Shown: positions 30,676 through 40,755 of the stretch, piece by piece | Position numbering within the stretch: the first letter of the stretch is position 1 | How the letters are laid out: every line of letters starts with the position of its first letter | NCBI GenBank assembly: GCA_043228905.1 | Contig: JBHGNT010000006.1 | Coordinates: forward strand, 10,106,001-10,170,000 | Length of the DNA: 64,000 nucleotides | Origin: Azolla caroliniana | Lineage: Eukaryota > Polypodiophyta | Direction: 5' to 3' | Made by a program: the position numbers and the translations under genes | Notes under the pieces: model-generated | The model's input: only the letters and a program-made list of their open reading frames with translations | What the model was told of the DNA's origin: nothing | Databases searched by the model: none

Positions 30676-31850
30676 TCACTCATCCTCTCCCAAATCATCA
30701 CTGAAGACCTTTATCCGCTTTCCCTCAACCGGTACCGCTATCCTCGTTCCCTCGAGCTCCCCGAGGTGATATGTCGCATTGTTGGTGGTGCTCGTCACCA
30801 CATACGGCCTGAACCACCGCCTCGCAAATTTTTGGGTTGACTTGTGCTGGTTGTCGAGGTTGTTGTCGTAGAATAGCATCCAATTGCCTTCTTTGATCTT
30901 CTTTGACCAGAGTCGGTGTGTCCGGTCGAATCGTCCTTTGTTCTTCTTCCTCACCTCTTCCACCCTCGTCATCGCTCGTTCCATGTCCTCCGGCCTCTGC
31001 TCGAGGATCCGTGCCGCTAGCAGCTCCTCCCGAGTCCCGACTCATCTCATCCAACTAGTCGACCGACATCCATGATGCTATTGTTCTCTCCATCGGCATA
31101 ATCGGCTTTTGTCGGAACATTAATTTGGCGGGCATGTATCCGGTCATTGAACTGTGCGTGGTCTGGTCGGCCCACAAAGCATATGGGAGAAGGCTTGGCC
31201 AATTTCGGGCTCGTCCGTCACATGCTCGCACTATCGGTTTGTGCCCTCTTTCGACCTTCCCGTTGGCCTTCGGATTGTATGCTATTGTGAGGGAAAGATT
31301 GACCCCTAGTCGCTCGAATAGCTCCTCCACGTCAAGTTCCCCTCGGTTGGCCACTATCTCCCGACGCATCCATACCGGTAGAGCAAATCTTCGATTAGGA
31401 ACTGGCATACCACTGCAGTTGTCTTGTTCATCAATGCCCGGCCCTCGACCTAATTCTTAGGTCCTCTCTTGCGAGCACTAGGTACTTCATCTGCCCTACC
31501 CCCATCGGCATCATCACCAAGTCGACCATTCACTTAACGTGAATGGATCGCGGGTAAGTCAGGCGCAACTCGTCACGATACCGGATCGCTGAATGCATCT
31601 GGCAGCTTTCACACGTTGACATGAAGTGGTTTACATCTCTGAACATTCCCGACCACCAGTACCTTTCTTTTAGCTTCTCGAGCGTGACCTATTTCCCACG
31701 ATGTTCGAACCAGGGTCTCTTGTGGAACTCTGACATGACTATTACCTGATCCTCCTTCTTCGTCACCACTCGGAGTGGTGTGCCAGTCCGCTTCTTCGGA
31801 TGGTGCCAGATTTTACCTTTCCTCAGGAAGAACCGGTACACCTTCTTCCA
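30676..31850 (-). pseudogene. gypsy-4 integrase
   Basis: HHCC region near 31590-31780 (VMSEFHKRPWFEHRG, FMSTCESCQMHS), core D in WMVDLVMMPMG near 31520, E in NPKANGKVERGHKPIV near 31250, and a C-terminal domain FARRWFRPYVVTSTTNNATY with LGELEGTRIAVPVEGKRIKV near 30690-30830. The middle aspartate region is damaged by frameshifts around 31390-31470. Ends DDLGEDE at 30676. Confidence 0.8.
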
Positions 31851-31863
31851 GATCTGGGTTGCT

Positions 31864-32966
31864 TCATCCTTCGTCCACGTTATGTCTCCCCGTGCTTAAG
31901 AACCTCCCAATCTGAAACCACTCCCCGTCGTAGTTGTTCTCATCGAACTTGTTCAGGGCCGGAGTGCTTCGTTTGTTCGCCGACAATCGAGCCGACTCGA
32001 AGAAGTCCACGCCGACTTCTTCATCTTCGGACACCATGCCATCCTCATTATCGTATCGTGCAGTCGACAACATATTGGCCATGTCATTGTCTTTTTTGGA
32101 GATGTGTCGTATCTCCAAATTCAGGGACTTGATATACGCGATCCACCTGAGCATCGCCAGGTTCGGAAACCATATCAAGAATCGGTAGACAGTCCGTCTT
32201 GATAATCACCTCCGACCTGATCAAGTAGTGCTTGTCATCTTTGACTATCAAAACGATACCCCATAATTCGTGCTTAACTTGGGCGTATCCTTGTTGTCGC
32301 TCGCTTAACACCTTTGCGCCGAACTGAACGGTGAACCTTGTTCCGGCTTCGTCTTCCTGGTGTATAACCCATCCAATTCCGATCGGACTTGTGTCCACCG
32401 TAACGTAAACCGGAGCGCCCTTCTTGTACATTGCTTTCCGGAGAGCCGATGCGCCATTAATATCCCCTTTAGTCTCCGAATCGCCTTCGAGTGCTCTTCA
32501 CTCCATTCAAATTTCCGACCTTTCTTCAGCAAGCTGTAAAAGGGCTCGACGATATGCGCGTAATGGGGAATCCAAATGTGGTAGAAGGCGCACGGTCCTA
32601 AGAACTGTTGGACCTCCGTGACCGACCTACACTCTTCTTTCATTGTCGAGATGGCCTCTACCTTCGCCGGAGATGGTTTCCGTCCGTATGGTCCGTGTCG
32701 GTGTCTGATCACAAAGACCTCTAATTTTCTGAACGCTAACTTCTTCCCCGAGAAGGTAAGCTGAGTGCCCTCCCTCTAGCCTCTGCAGTATCTTCTCGCA
32801 ATCGGAGATGTGGTCCGCAACAAATTTCCGACATCCGTCCTCCTTGAACAACTTGTCTTTCATGTCCTCCGAATATCCCTTGATCGAGATGTCGTCCAGA
32901 AATGACATGGTGATGTCCTAGATGCAATCCATCAACACCTTGTTCATTGCGTTCACCATGTGCGCC
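31864..32966 (-). pseudogene. gypsy-4 RNase H and RT second half
   Basis: RT catalytic box MSFLDDISIKGYSED near 32860-32908, then the connection region AKVEAISTMKEECRSVTEVQ and YHIWIPHYAHIVEPFYSLLK, and RNase H (VTVDTSPIGIGWVIHQEDEA, MLRWIAYIKSLNLEIRHI). Several frameshifts. The hAT MITE inserted at 32966/33674 interrupts the RT just upstream of the catalytic box. Confidence 0.8.
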
Positions 32967-33673
32967 TAGCAATGGGCCCGGTTTCGACTCAAACCAATAA
33001 ATTGTGGCGTAACGGTTTATAGGTTCAAAGATAAATAAATGGTTTGGTTTGGTTTCAAATGTTACTAATCGGTTTAGGTTCGGTTCGGTTTTGGATTTAG
33101 AAGTTTATCGGTTTATCAACTTATCAATTTCTATTAATGGGGTTTGGTTTAAAGGTTTATAGGTTAAAAAATACTCAAAAATATTCTCTATAGGTTCTAA
33201 CTTTCAAAATTTAATTTTAAACTCTTGTTTTAACTTATTAAATTTTCTATGTATTATATGTAGAGTCTCCTTTTCATTTATGATGATCAATTATAATAAG
33301 TATGATGATCAAATTTATGATAAGTATAATGATCAAATTTATGATAAGTATGATGACCAAATTTATGATAAGTATGATAACAAAATTTATGATAAGTATG
33401 ATGAATAAATTTATGATGATTTTCTCACACAAATTTATAATAATTATGATGATTAATATCAATAAAAAATGGTTTGGTTTGGTTTGGTTTTAAATTTTTC
33501 GTAAACGGTTTGGTTTCTCCTATTCTTCAAACGGTTTGGTTTAATGGTTTGGTTTAAATGGCTTCATAAAATTTAAAACAACTTGGTTCGGTTTTTATTA
33601 TTAATAAATGGTTTGGTTTGGTTTCAAGGCCAAGAAAGCAAACTGAACTGAAACCAAACCGGGCCCATTGCTA
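32967..33673. mobile_element. hAT-type non-autonomous element (MITE), 707 bp
   Basis: Perfect 18-bp terminal inverted repeats TAGCAATGGGCCCGGTTT, flanked by a perfect 8-bp duplication tgtgcgcc (32959-32966 and 33674-33681). An 8-bp duplication and TAG-type termini are the signature of hAT transposons. The interior is AT-rich, with many ggtttggttt motifs and a minisatellite, and has no transposase, so it must have been moved by an enzyme from elsewhere. It sits inside the gypsy-4 RT. Confidence 0.92.
33297..33416. repeat. 24-bp minisatellite inside the hAT MITE
   Basis: Five tandem copies of a unit close to aagtatgatgatcaaattt plus atgat, with scattered substitutions. The long ORFs read through it (isoleucine- and methionine-rich peptides on both strands) are artefacts of the repeat. 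Confidence 0.8.
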
Positions 33674-33681
33674 TGTGCGCC

Positions 33682-34563
33682 ACCGAATTGGTTCCTCCCT
33701 AAGGTAGGGTACACATCCGAACTAAGCCAAGGGGGGCCCGCATCGTCGTGATGTCCCTGCTTTCGACGACTAGTTGGAATTGGTCATACCTAGAGAATAA
33801 GTCACCAACCGAGTAGATAGACCTTCCGGCGAAGGCCTCCACGAACTCATCAATTGTTGGCTCGACCTCTACGTTCTAAATGGTCACTTTATTGACCGAC
33901 TGCATATCTTGAATGAACCACAATGTGCTATTCTTCTTCGGCACGGTAAACCACCGATTTGAATATGGGGCACTCGATGGCTCGAGGATCCCCATATCGA
34001 CCTTCTCCTTGAGCATCTCCATTAGCTTCAAGATGTGAGCTCTTGGCATCAGAATTGGTTTGAGATTCCATGGTACATGCAATATCGTGAAGATCAACAT
34101 CAGTTCCACATTTTTCGGGTTGACACACCCGATCTCCCCCGGCGAGAATGCTAAGGTCTTCTCGTGCTTCTTGAGCATTCCCCGAAACCGGTCCTCCTCC
34201 ATCGACAATAGGAAGCCACCCCCACCGATCTTCAGCTTCCATAGTGTCTCCTCGATGAACCCTTATGCCAGCCGGATCTCGCAAACTTGGGTTGATCGCG
34301 ACCCCTCTCCCAGTTGTTCTCCCATAAGGGAGTTGAGATTGGCCTCACCTGCCGGTCCACAGTCTTGTACTTGATGTCCACCCGAGAGGTCCGACCCGAA
34401 CCGGCCATTCTTCCGAAGTCTGCGTGATTTCATACATTTTGACGGAACAGATTGGAATCAACCAGTCTTCACTTAGATTCTCTTCGACTACCTTCTCTAT
34501 CTCCTTGATGGTGTCATCGAATGAGACCGCCTCCATGGCACCACTGATCTCGTTGTCAGGCAT
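33682..34563 (-). pseudogene. gypsy-4 RT first half and upstream linker
   Basis: Reads, on the minus strand, NEISGAMEAVSFDDTIKEIE (34345-34563), then MSMEEDRFRGMLKKHEKTLA, LKEKVDMGILEPSSAPYSNR, WFTVPKKN and, in further frames, AGRSIYSVGDLFSRYDQFQL. It matches gypsy-2 at 15620-16551 and joins the RT catalytic half once the hAT MITE is removed. Upstream gag and protease are lost at 34563. Confidence 0.8.
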
Positions 34564-34565
34564 GT

Positions 34566-34805
34566 TGCATCATGAGGACAATTCGTTCCTGAATTGTTCG
34601 ATTCATTCTTTTTGCAACGTTGTTCTATGCCAGACTATATGGGGTTATCAACTCTCTCTTGATGCCATGCTGTTGACAATATCTGACGAATTCGTCCGAT
34701 TGAAATTCTCCACGATTATCCGATCTTAAGCATTTCCATTTTTCGCCTGATTGGTTTTCAACCATTGCAAGCCATTCTTGAAAGATTGTGAACACTTGAT
34801 CTTTG
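34566..34805 (-). pseudogene. Fragment of a copia integrase
   Basis: About 80 codons, minus strand: TKDQVFTIFQEWLAMVENQ, CLRSDNRGEFQSDEFVRY (second catalytic D), and MNRTIQERIVLMMQH after the expected glutamate motif, which is damaged. Comparable to residues about 530-610 of copia-A, but from a different family. The rest of this element is not visible; it is cut by gypsy-4 sequence on one side and the copia-C LTR on the other. Confidence 0.75.
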
Positions 34806-34810
34806 GTTTT

Positions 34811-35282
34811 TGTTGAGCTGGCAAGCTCAACCGGATCTGGATCGGTTGAATATGCCAGAGCCGGATCGGTATCGAATGGAGGGGCGGATAGGTGTCCGGA
34901 TATATCGGTATCTGGAACCTAGAGCCGGACAGGAGAACCGGATCATACTCCGGAATAGTGAGAACCGGTAGGCCATTGGAGCCTATGGTCCGAGCCTAGT
35001 ACGTAGGCATATTCCTTGGAGTTAGTGTTAGTTGCTCGCATGAGCATTGAAGTACATGTCAATACTTTTATCTGTCCTTTAAAGGACTTGTATAAAAAGT
35101 GTTTTGTAGGACATTTGTATGTACAGAGTGTTATTATTTTGAATTAAGTTTATGTTATTTTGCTCTCTCTGTCTCTCTCGTGTACTGTGTATTCTTAAGC
35201 TTCCGTTAAACCTTCATTTATGTTTTAGAGTTGTTATCCAACTGAGCTAGTTTATCTAAACTTCTGCATATTAACTTTCACA
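34811..35282 (+). repeat. copia-C 5' LTR
   Basis: 472 bp, TGTTGAGCTGGCAAGCTCAAC at the start and TTTCACA at the end. TATA-like TATAAAAAG at 35091-35099. Ends with a (CT)n-rich stretch near 35163-35180. Related in sequence to the copia-D LTRs. Confidence 0.85.
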
Positions 35283-35294
35283 TGGTATTAGAGC
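35283..35294 (+). promoter_or_regulatory. copia-C primer binding site (one mismatch)
   Basis: tggtattagagc directly follows the LTR. It differs from the tRNA-iMet complement TGGTATCAGAGC by one C-to-T change. Confidence 0.85.
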
Positions 35295-35376
35295 GCAAGG
35301 GTTGAGAATCCTCTGTTGCCGACGAGTGACGATCAGAGACAAACCCTAACTCCCGGTAAAGAACATGAAGGAAGAT

Positions 35377-36620
35377 ATGGACAGAAGCATGGGGAGTTCG
35401 CTTCAACCAAAAAAGCTCGACCGGAACAACTAGGCGTCCTGGTCGAATAAAATGCACTAGTACATGCTGGGGCATGGATACTAGAACTACGTGGAAGGAG
35501 AAAATGAAGTAGTGCCGGATTTGGCACACAAGGACTTCCTAGTATGGGAGCAAGGAGCGAGCAGGGTGTTGTATTGCCTCGCGTCTTGTGTGCACGACCA
35601 GATGCTTGGCTACATTAGAGATGCAAAGTCACCGAAGGAGGCTTGGGAAAATCTCAAGAAGATTTTCATCGCAAGTACCACAGCTCGGAAGTTGCAGCTC
35701 CGGCAAGAGCTCAATAGTATCCGACAACGACACATGTTGGTTACCAACTACACTACCAAGATCAAGGAAATCTACGATGCGCTCGGGTCCATCAACATGA
35801 TTGTGGACGAGGACGAGATGGTCCAGATCTGTCTCGGTGGTCTAACACACCGGTATGGGCCAATGTGAACGATAATTTGCACTTGGGAGAAGCCACCATC
35901 CTTCTTCGACCTGTAATCGATGCTCATGGTCGAAGGAAACCACGCGAGTGGGTCAAGGATCACTAAATTAGACAACTGGATGTTGTACATAGAGGCGGAT
36001 TGGCCCCGTGGGCGTGGAGGACGAGGTGGGTCGGCACGCAATAGCAACGGCCAGCAAGAGTAGAACTAGAGGCACAGAGATAGTGACGACAACGGTTTTG
36101 GACCCTCTACAAGAAGGGGGAGTCAAAGTGGCGCTGGAATCTGGAAATCAAAGATCGAAATGGAATGTTGGTATTGTGACCGGAAGGGCCACAAAGAAAG
36201 CAAGTGTTGGAAGAAGTGCACTGATTCAGATAAATCCGGATCTGGTAAGGCCGAACAAGGGAACCGGCAAAGCTCGCACTACACAGAAGGATATGAGGAT
36301 CCGGAACCGGAAAGACCGGAAAAGGGCCAACATTCGTGATGAAGCACAAGGCGAACTCAATGAAGAAGACCACTTCCGGATTGGAGGAAGTGTGGTATGT
36401 TGAATCTGGAGCGTCTAACCACATGACAAGCCACGAAAAGTGGTTCTTGTTTTTGGAAACACCGGAGCAACCGGGGGTTGTCGAAACTGGAGACGACACT
36501 CCTCACCTTATTAAACATGTTGGAGAAATTCCCCTCAGCCATGTCGGACAGAGAGGGAAGCTCATGAACATGTTGCACGTTCCGACAATTACGAAGAACC
36601 TGGTGTCGGTGGGACAAAGA
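35377..36620 (+). pseudogene. copia-C gag and protease (broken)
   Basis: Starts at ATG 35377. Gag UBN2-type region: WENLKKIFIASTTARKLQL, TNYTTKIKEIYDALGSINMI, EMVQICLGGLTHRYGPM. Zinc knuckle CWYCDRKGHKESKC near 36165-36210. Protease VWYVESGASNHMTSHEKWF near 36390, in which the catalytic D of DSG reads E. Then ETGDDTPHLIKHVGEIPLSH and the fragment end at LVSVGQ. At least six stops and one frameshift. Confidence 0.85.
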
Positions 36621-36699
36621 TGGGGCGACCACTCTAACACAGTTTAGACTTTAACTATATCCATAGAGATGGGGCAACCATTAATGACTAATACAGAAG

Positions 36700-38077
36700 C
36701 TAGGCAAGGGAGTTTCTTAGGGATATCTGATGAGCTTGGGCAAAATTCTTATCTATGAAGCAAGAATTGACTCCGAAATCTAAGAGTGCTAAGACATGTA
36801 CTAGAGGGTTACTTTTAGTACTAATTGTTACTTGAACTAGGAAGACATTGCTAATTTTCTTAGAAGGAATGGAACCACTAATGGGTTGCATAGATCCATG
36901 GTTGTCCCCCAGTTGTCCAACCAAACGACTCCTATTTTGGCTAGACTTAGTCGTTTAGCTCTTCTTCTAGTTGACTGAGGACTTCAAATTTGTTTGATAA
37001 ACTTGGGCTACTAGGATCATCAGATACTCCTAATGAAATAGACTCAAGTTTAATACTAGGAACTACTTGATTCGCCTATCTTTTGGCCTATGGGGAAAAT
37101 TTACTACAATATGCCACGGACCACCACAATATAGACATAGGCGATTTTCTCAATGTCGTTTTTTGTCCTCTTCCGACAATGGTCCATGACGACATGTTGT
37201 GTCGATTTCCGTTGGTGTTGGCATATTTGCCAGGGACACATTATATGAATCCTTTGGAAAAGGTTTTGCTACGACTGATGCGTATGTGGGCTCCAATCTT
37301 GTCCTTGGCCTTTGTAATTGTCATTCTGAACGTCTCAAAAAGTTGATTATCGCATCGCACCGCTCGACTGATTGCCTTCGTGATCGACTTCCGTTCTTCA
37401 GGAAAAGTCAGGAGTAAGTCTTTGACACCATTCCGTAGGGCATACCGAAACTGCTCCATCAATGCTTGGTCGTCCCATGGGATATTAGTGGCGAGTAGAC
37501 AAGAATTCTACAGTATAAGCTGAGCCCGAACAATCTCCTTGGCGCAGTCTTCGGGTTTTATTGATTGTCATCCTAACGTTATCGGTATCTCCAAAACATG
37601 CTTTAAACTCGCTAATAAACTCCTTGAAATTATTTAACAACGGAGATCCTTTTTCTAACAAAGGGGAGAACCATGATAATGGTGTGCCACTAAGTAAGGT
37701 GCCTATTAGTCCCACTCGTGATGCATCGTCGGTGGGATATCAAGAATGATGCATTTGAATCACTAAGCGTACCTGATTAAGGAACCCTCTAAACTGTGAT
37801 CGCGTTCCATCGAATTTCATGGGAAGCCCAATCATGGGTTCTTTAGGGATCCCTTTATTATGGTCCTTGTTATTGCAATGACACGATAGTTGCTTCCAGT
37901 TGTTGCACACATAATGCCAACTCCCCATGTTGTTATTTCATTTGCTGCTTTTCTAAAGTGATTTGTTGAAGATCTCCCAGCAAACGTTGATTTTCTTGTT
38001 CTAGTGCTACAAATTTTTCTTTCAAGCATTGAAGCTTTGAGAAGATGGATTGGTATTCTTGTGCACTAACAATTGCC
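36700..38077 (-). pseudogene. gypsy-5 gag and protease start
   Basis: Reads, right to left: coiled-coil N-terminus; MKFDGTRSQFRGFLNQVRLV; GTLLSGTPLSWFSPLLEKGS; FKACFGDTDNVRMTINKTRR; MMEQFRYALRNGVKDLLLTF; a damaged knuckle near 37110-37140; and protease VHVLALLDFGVNSCFIDKNF, in which D-S-G reads D-F-G. Frameshifted in several places. Confidence 0.8.
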
Positions 38078-38194
38078 ATTTAATATTAGAGGAAGGAAGG
38101 ATACAAAGATTAATATTAGAGGAAGGGAAGATAAGAAGATGGGAAATTCGGTTCAAACTATCATGAATAGTACTAGATGCAGAGAGAATTAGTA

Positions 38195-38208
38195 CTAGAG
38201 AGGTAGAG

Positions 38209-38262
<54 letters not shown>

Positions 38263-38453
38263 TGTGTGTGTGTGGAAGAGAGAAGTATGATAACTAGAGT
38301 ATCCTTGAAGTTTCTAGAATGTTCTAGAGTAATCTAGAATATATATAAATTTCTACAATAAAATTGTATTATAATTGTTATCTTAGTGGTATGGTATTGA
38401 ATTGTGTAATATAAAGTCATAGGTTCAATTCCTTTTGGGGCTATATCATGACA
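38195..38453 (-). repeat. gypsy-5 5' LTR
   Basis: Minus-strand start TGTCATGATATAGCC at 38453. Contains (GA)n and (GT)n at 38216-38272 and ctagaatgttctagag as in gypsy-3. The left boundary is not clear. A plus-strand tRNA-like B box GGTTCAATTCC lies at 38422-38432. Confidence 0.6.
38216..38272. repeat. (GA)n(GT)n microsatellite in gypsy-5 LTR
   Basis: Long ga run passing into tgtgtgtgtgtgtg. Confidence 0.9.
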
Positions 38454-38700
38454 CCTATGTGGAGAAACTAGACTTTTCATGTCATGAGTCATGATTCTCA
38501 AATACCTATCCATGGATTTTTAATAACAATTCCTCTTTATCAATTGATTGGGTGAGCCATCCAATATCATTTTCACTAAATGATTCTAAACACTTTATTC
38601 AATGTATCAAACCTTTGTTCGTCTCTAGTCTTTCGAGTGCATCTTTTTAATATTCTTCGTGTTCTATGATTTATTGTTGTGCACTTGACTTTGATCTCCA
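38454..38700. other. Unassigned AT-rich sequence
   Basis: I see no gene, repeat or mobile-element terminus here. Confidence 0.4.
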
Positions 38701-39060
38701 AATATATATTATATCAAGTGGCAGGGATAAATTAGCATATTATGAACAATTTCTTCAGTCATTTGTAAAAGAGTTTCAAGGTGTCTTCCCTAAGGAACTA
38801 CCAAATTGGCTACCTCCTAAACACAATATTGACCATTATATTGATCTAATATAGAGTACTTCACTAGGTTAGTATTTGTTTGTATTAACTTAATTGAACA
38901 GAAGAAGATGAGTTTGCTTTGCAACTTAATGAGTACTTAAGGATGGCTCATATACAATATAGTAAATCACCTTGGGGTGCTCTAATCCTCTTGATGAAGA
39001 AAAAAGATGGAGAATGGTGACTATGTATCTATTATTGTTGATTGAATAAAGTGTTTAAGT
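38700..39060 (+). pseudogene. Degenerate Ty3/gypsy reverse transcriptase fragment
   Basis: Plus strand: FVKEFQGVFPKELPNWLPPK and HNIDHYIDLI, then after frame breaks QLNEYLRMAHIQYSKSPWGA and LILLMKKKDGEW. This matches the start of chromovirus-type RT (LPP...IDH.IDL...SPWGAP...KKKDG). Nothing further downstream is recognisable. Confidence 0.65.
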
Positions 39061-39420
39061 GATCACACACCAATTGTTGCAATGCATGGAACCGAAAGTC
39101 ACCCTCCCCAGATATTATCACTATTTGTGTGCCCCTTTTACGAGAACCTTTGGGTATGCAATGCTTGAAAACCTTTGGGTAATGAATTTACTTAGAGGTT
39201 CCTAAACTTGGGGAATTCCTATTCAATAATCTCTTCGTCCCTTGTAGACATGGATATTGCCTTGGAGGTAATCTATTGGATGTCAAATTTCCTGAAATCC
39301 AATTATATGAAAATTTTGCCACAAACCTTGCAAAATTTTCTAAGTGATCATGCATTGATTGTTGCAATGCATGGAGTCGAAAGTCACCCTTTTGAGAAAT
39401 CAACACAACTTGTGTGCAAA
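39050..39420. repeat. Pair of diverged direct repeats about 290 bp apart
   Basis: agtgatcacacaccaattgt... at about 39050-39135 and agtgatcatgcattgattgt... at about 39340-39417 share gttgcaatgcatgga, cgaaagtcaccct and cttgtgtgc-like stretches. No element boundary identified. Confidence 0.5.
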
Positions 39421-40500
39421 GTAACGCCCAATGCTTGGATTCTCGAGTCGGAGATTCCATGGCAATCCTCATTCAATCATGAATTGCAAGAAACATAATT
39501 ACAAATATTGTTTTGAAGACATCGATCCAATACAAGAAGACGGAATTGAAAGATAAACGATATAAAGTCAAAAGAGTGTTGGGAGGAGATCCTTGAGCTT
39601 TGGCATAACATGTATGTGATCGACATCACATTGCCTTTTGTTGTCATAGGTCTCCTATATTCCATTTTCATTGCTATCATGTAATAATCTATTTATCAAC
39701 AAAGCCCTAGAGTGTTTCTCAAAATGTTGATCCCTAAGAATGAGCTATCTTCCTCCTTTTCTAGCTTTCAAGAGAATATTTCCCAATTTAAATACAACTT
39801 TGTTTTTGTAGCACACCTCTGGCTTTCATAAAATGTATATACTTTTGTTTTTATTGCATACTTCATTCTTGTATCTTGTGCCTCATAGATTACGCTCCAT
39901 CCCTTTATTGACTTTCACAGGGGTTGATCCAACCATCTTCAATTATTGTTTCATCCTAATCTTCTCTCAACTTCATCTAGTTACATATTCACCAAGAACC
40001 TTAACCTATTATAAAACTTAGGCTTTAAGCATGTTTCTCCCTTGACCCATGCCACATCACAACACCATGTCCATGTTACTAGATCAAAATCGATAGAGTA
40101 GGATTTCAAAGATAATTGGTGGGAACCCCACAATAGGGGTTGTATTTTTTTCAACGAGGATAGTTGGCAGAAACCCTTAATTGAGAATTGCAAGGCCTCC
40201 TTCGAGTGTGATCTACTAAGGAGGTGACTAGCTCAAGCCCAGACCCCACATTAGGAGTTCTATTTGGAAACCCTTGAAAGTTGGGAAGTATTGTAGTAGT
40301 AAACTTGGTGTAATGATAGATTTATTGCATCACACCAATCTTGCCCTAGAATACATGGTTCCAAATGAATTCTAATTGACATTACGTGTCACTAATGAGA
40401 ATACCTCAATTTGGACCCCACCATGATGGTCATTGAATTGAGACTTGAGAGTTGGTCATTAAATTCCACAAAGGTCAATGACGTAAGCCTTAACCTACAC
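39421..40500. other. Unassigned AT-rich sequence
   Basis: Only short ORFs without recognisable similarity. I see no gene. Confidence 0.4.
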
Positions 40501-40755
40501 TTATATGAAATTGGATCATCTGAAATATATGCTACAACGGTAATCCGAATTTGGCAATCTTTAATGCATTCGCGTCGGCCACGAATAGTCTTTGTGACAC
40601 ATGGTTAGCTTTCCATGTTGTGTGAAATGCCCAAATGTGCGCTTCAGGATCTGTTCCTTCGTTGTATTTCGAGTAGGGGTACGGCATCGTGTCCTCCTAC
40701 TCGCCTCATGGGTTGTCCGGCTATGATTGTGCAAGGACCTCTGTTGCCCATACAT
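40500..40755 (-). pseudogene. Retrotransposon gag fragment
   Basis: Minus strand, after frame correction: MPYPYSKYNEGTDPEAHIWA, FHTTWKANHVSQRLFVADAN and KIAKFGLPL. The pattern (KY.GT.DPE.H...F.T...AN) is the start of the gypsy-type retrotransposon gag domain. No flanking element could be assigned. Confidence 0.5.

Larger units (their letters stand above)
30483..34563 (-). mobile_element. gypsy-4: Ty3/gypsy element of the gypsy-2 family, truncated
   Basis: Minus strand with part of the 3' LTR (30483-30603), integrase, RNase H and RT, ending upstream at 34563 where copia sequence begins. Same family as gypsy-2 by LTR start, RNase H (MSERQQGYAQVKHELWG) and RT (SFLDDISIKGY). It retains the integrase that gypsy-2 lacks here. 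Contains the hAT MITE at 32967-33673. Gag and protease are absent. Heavily mutated. Confidence 0.85.
34811..36620 (+). mobile_element. copia-C: truncated Ty1/copia element
   Basis: 5' LTR, primer site, gag and protease, then abrupt loss of copia homology at about 36620, where gypsy-5 begins. Same group as copia-B and copia-D (MDRSMGSSLQPKKLDRNN and WENLKKIF). Integrase, RT, RNase H and 3' LTR are absent. Confidence 0.85.
36640..38453 (-). mobile_element. gypsy-5: truncated chromovirus of the gypsy-3 family
   Basis: Minus strand: 5' LTR (about 38195-38453), gag and the start of the protease; the rest is absent beyond about 36640. The sequence follows gypsy-3 closely (GTLLSG.PLSWFSPLLEKGS against GTLLSGSALAWFAPLLEKES). 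The junction with copia-C at about 36620-36655 contains no clear target duplication. Confidence 0.8.

Noticed and set aside
33274-33493. Isoleucine- and methionine-rich ORFs on both strands
   Set aside because: Both are translations of the 24-bp minisatellite in the hAT MITE.
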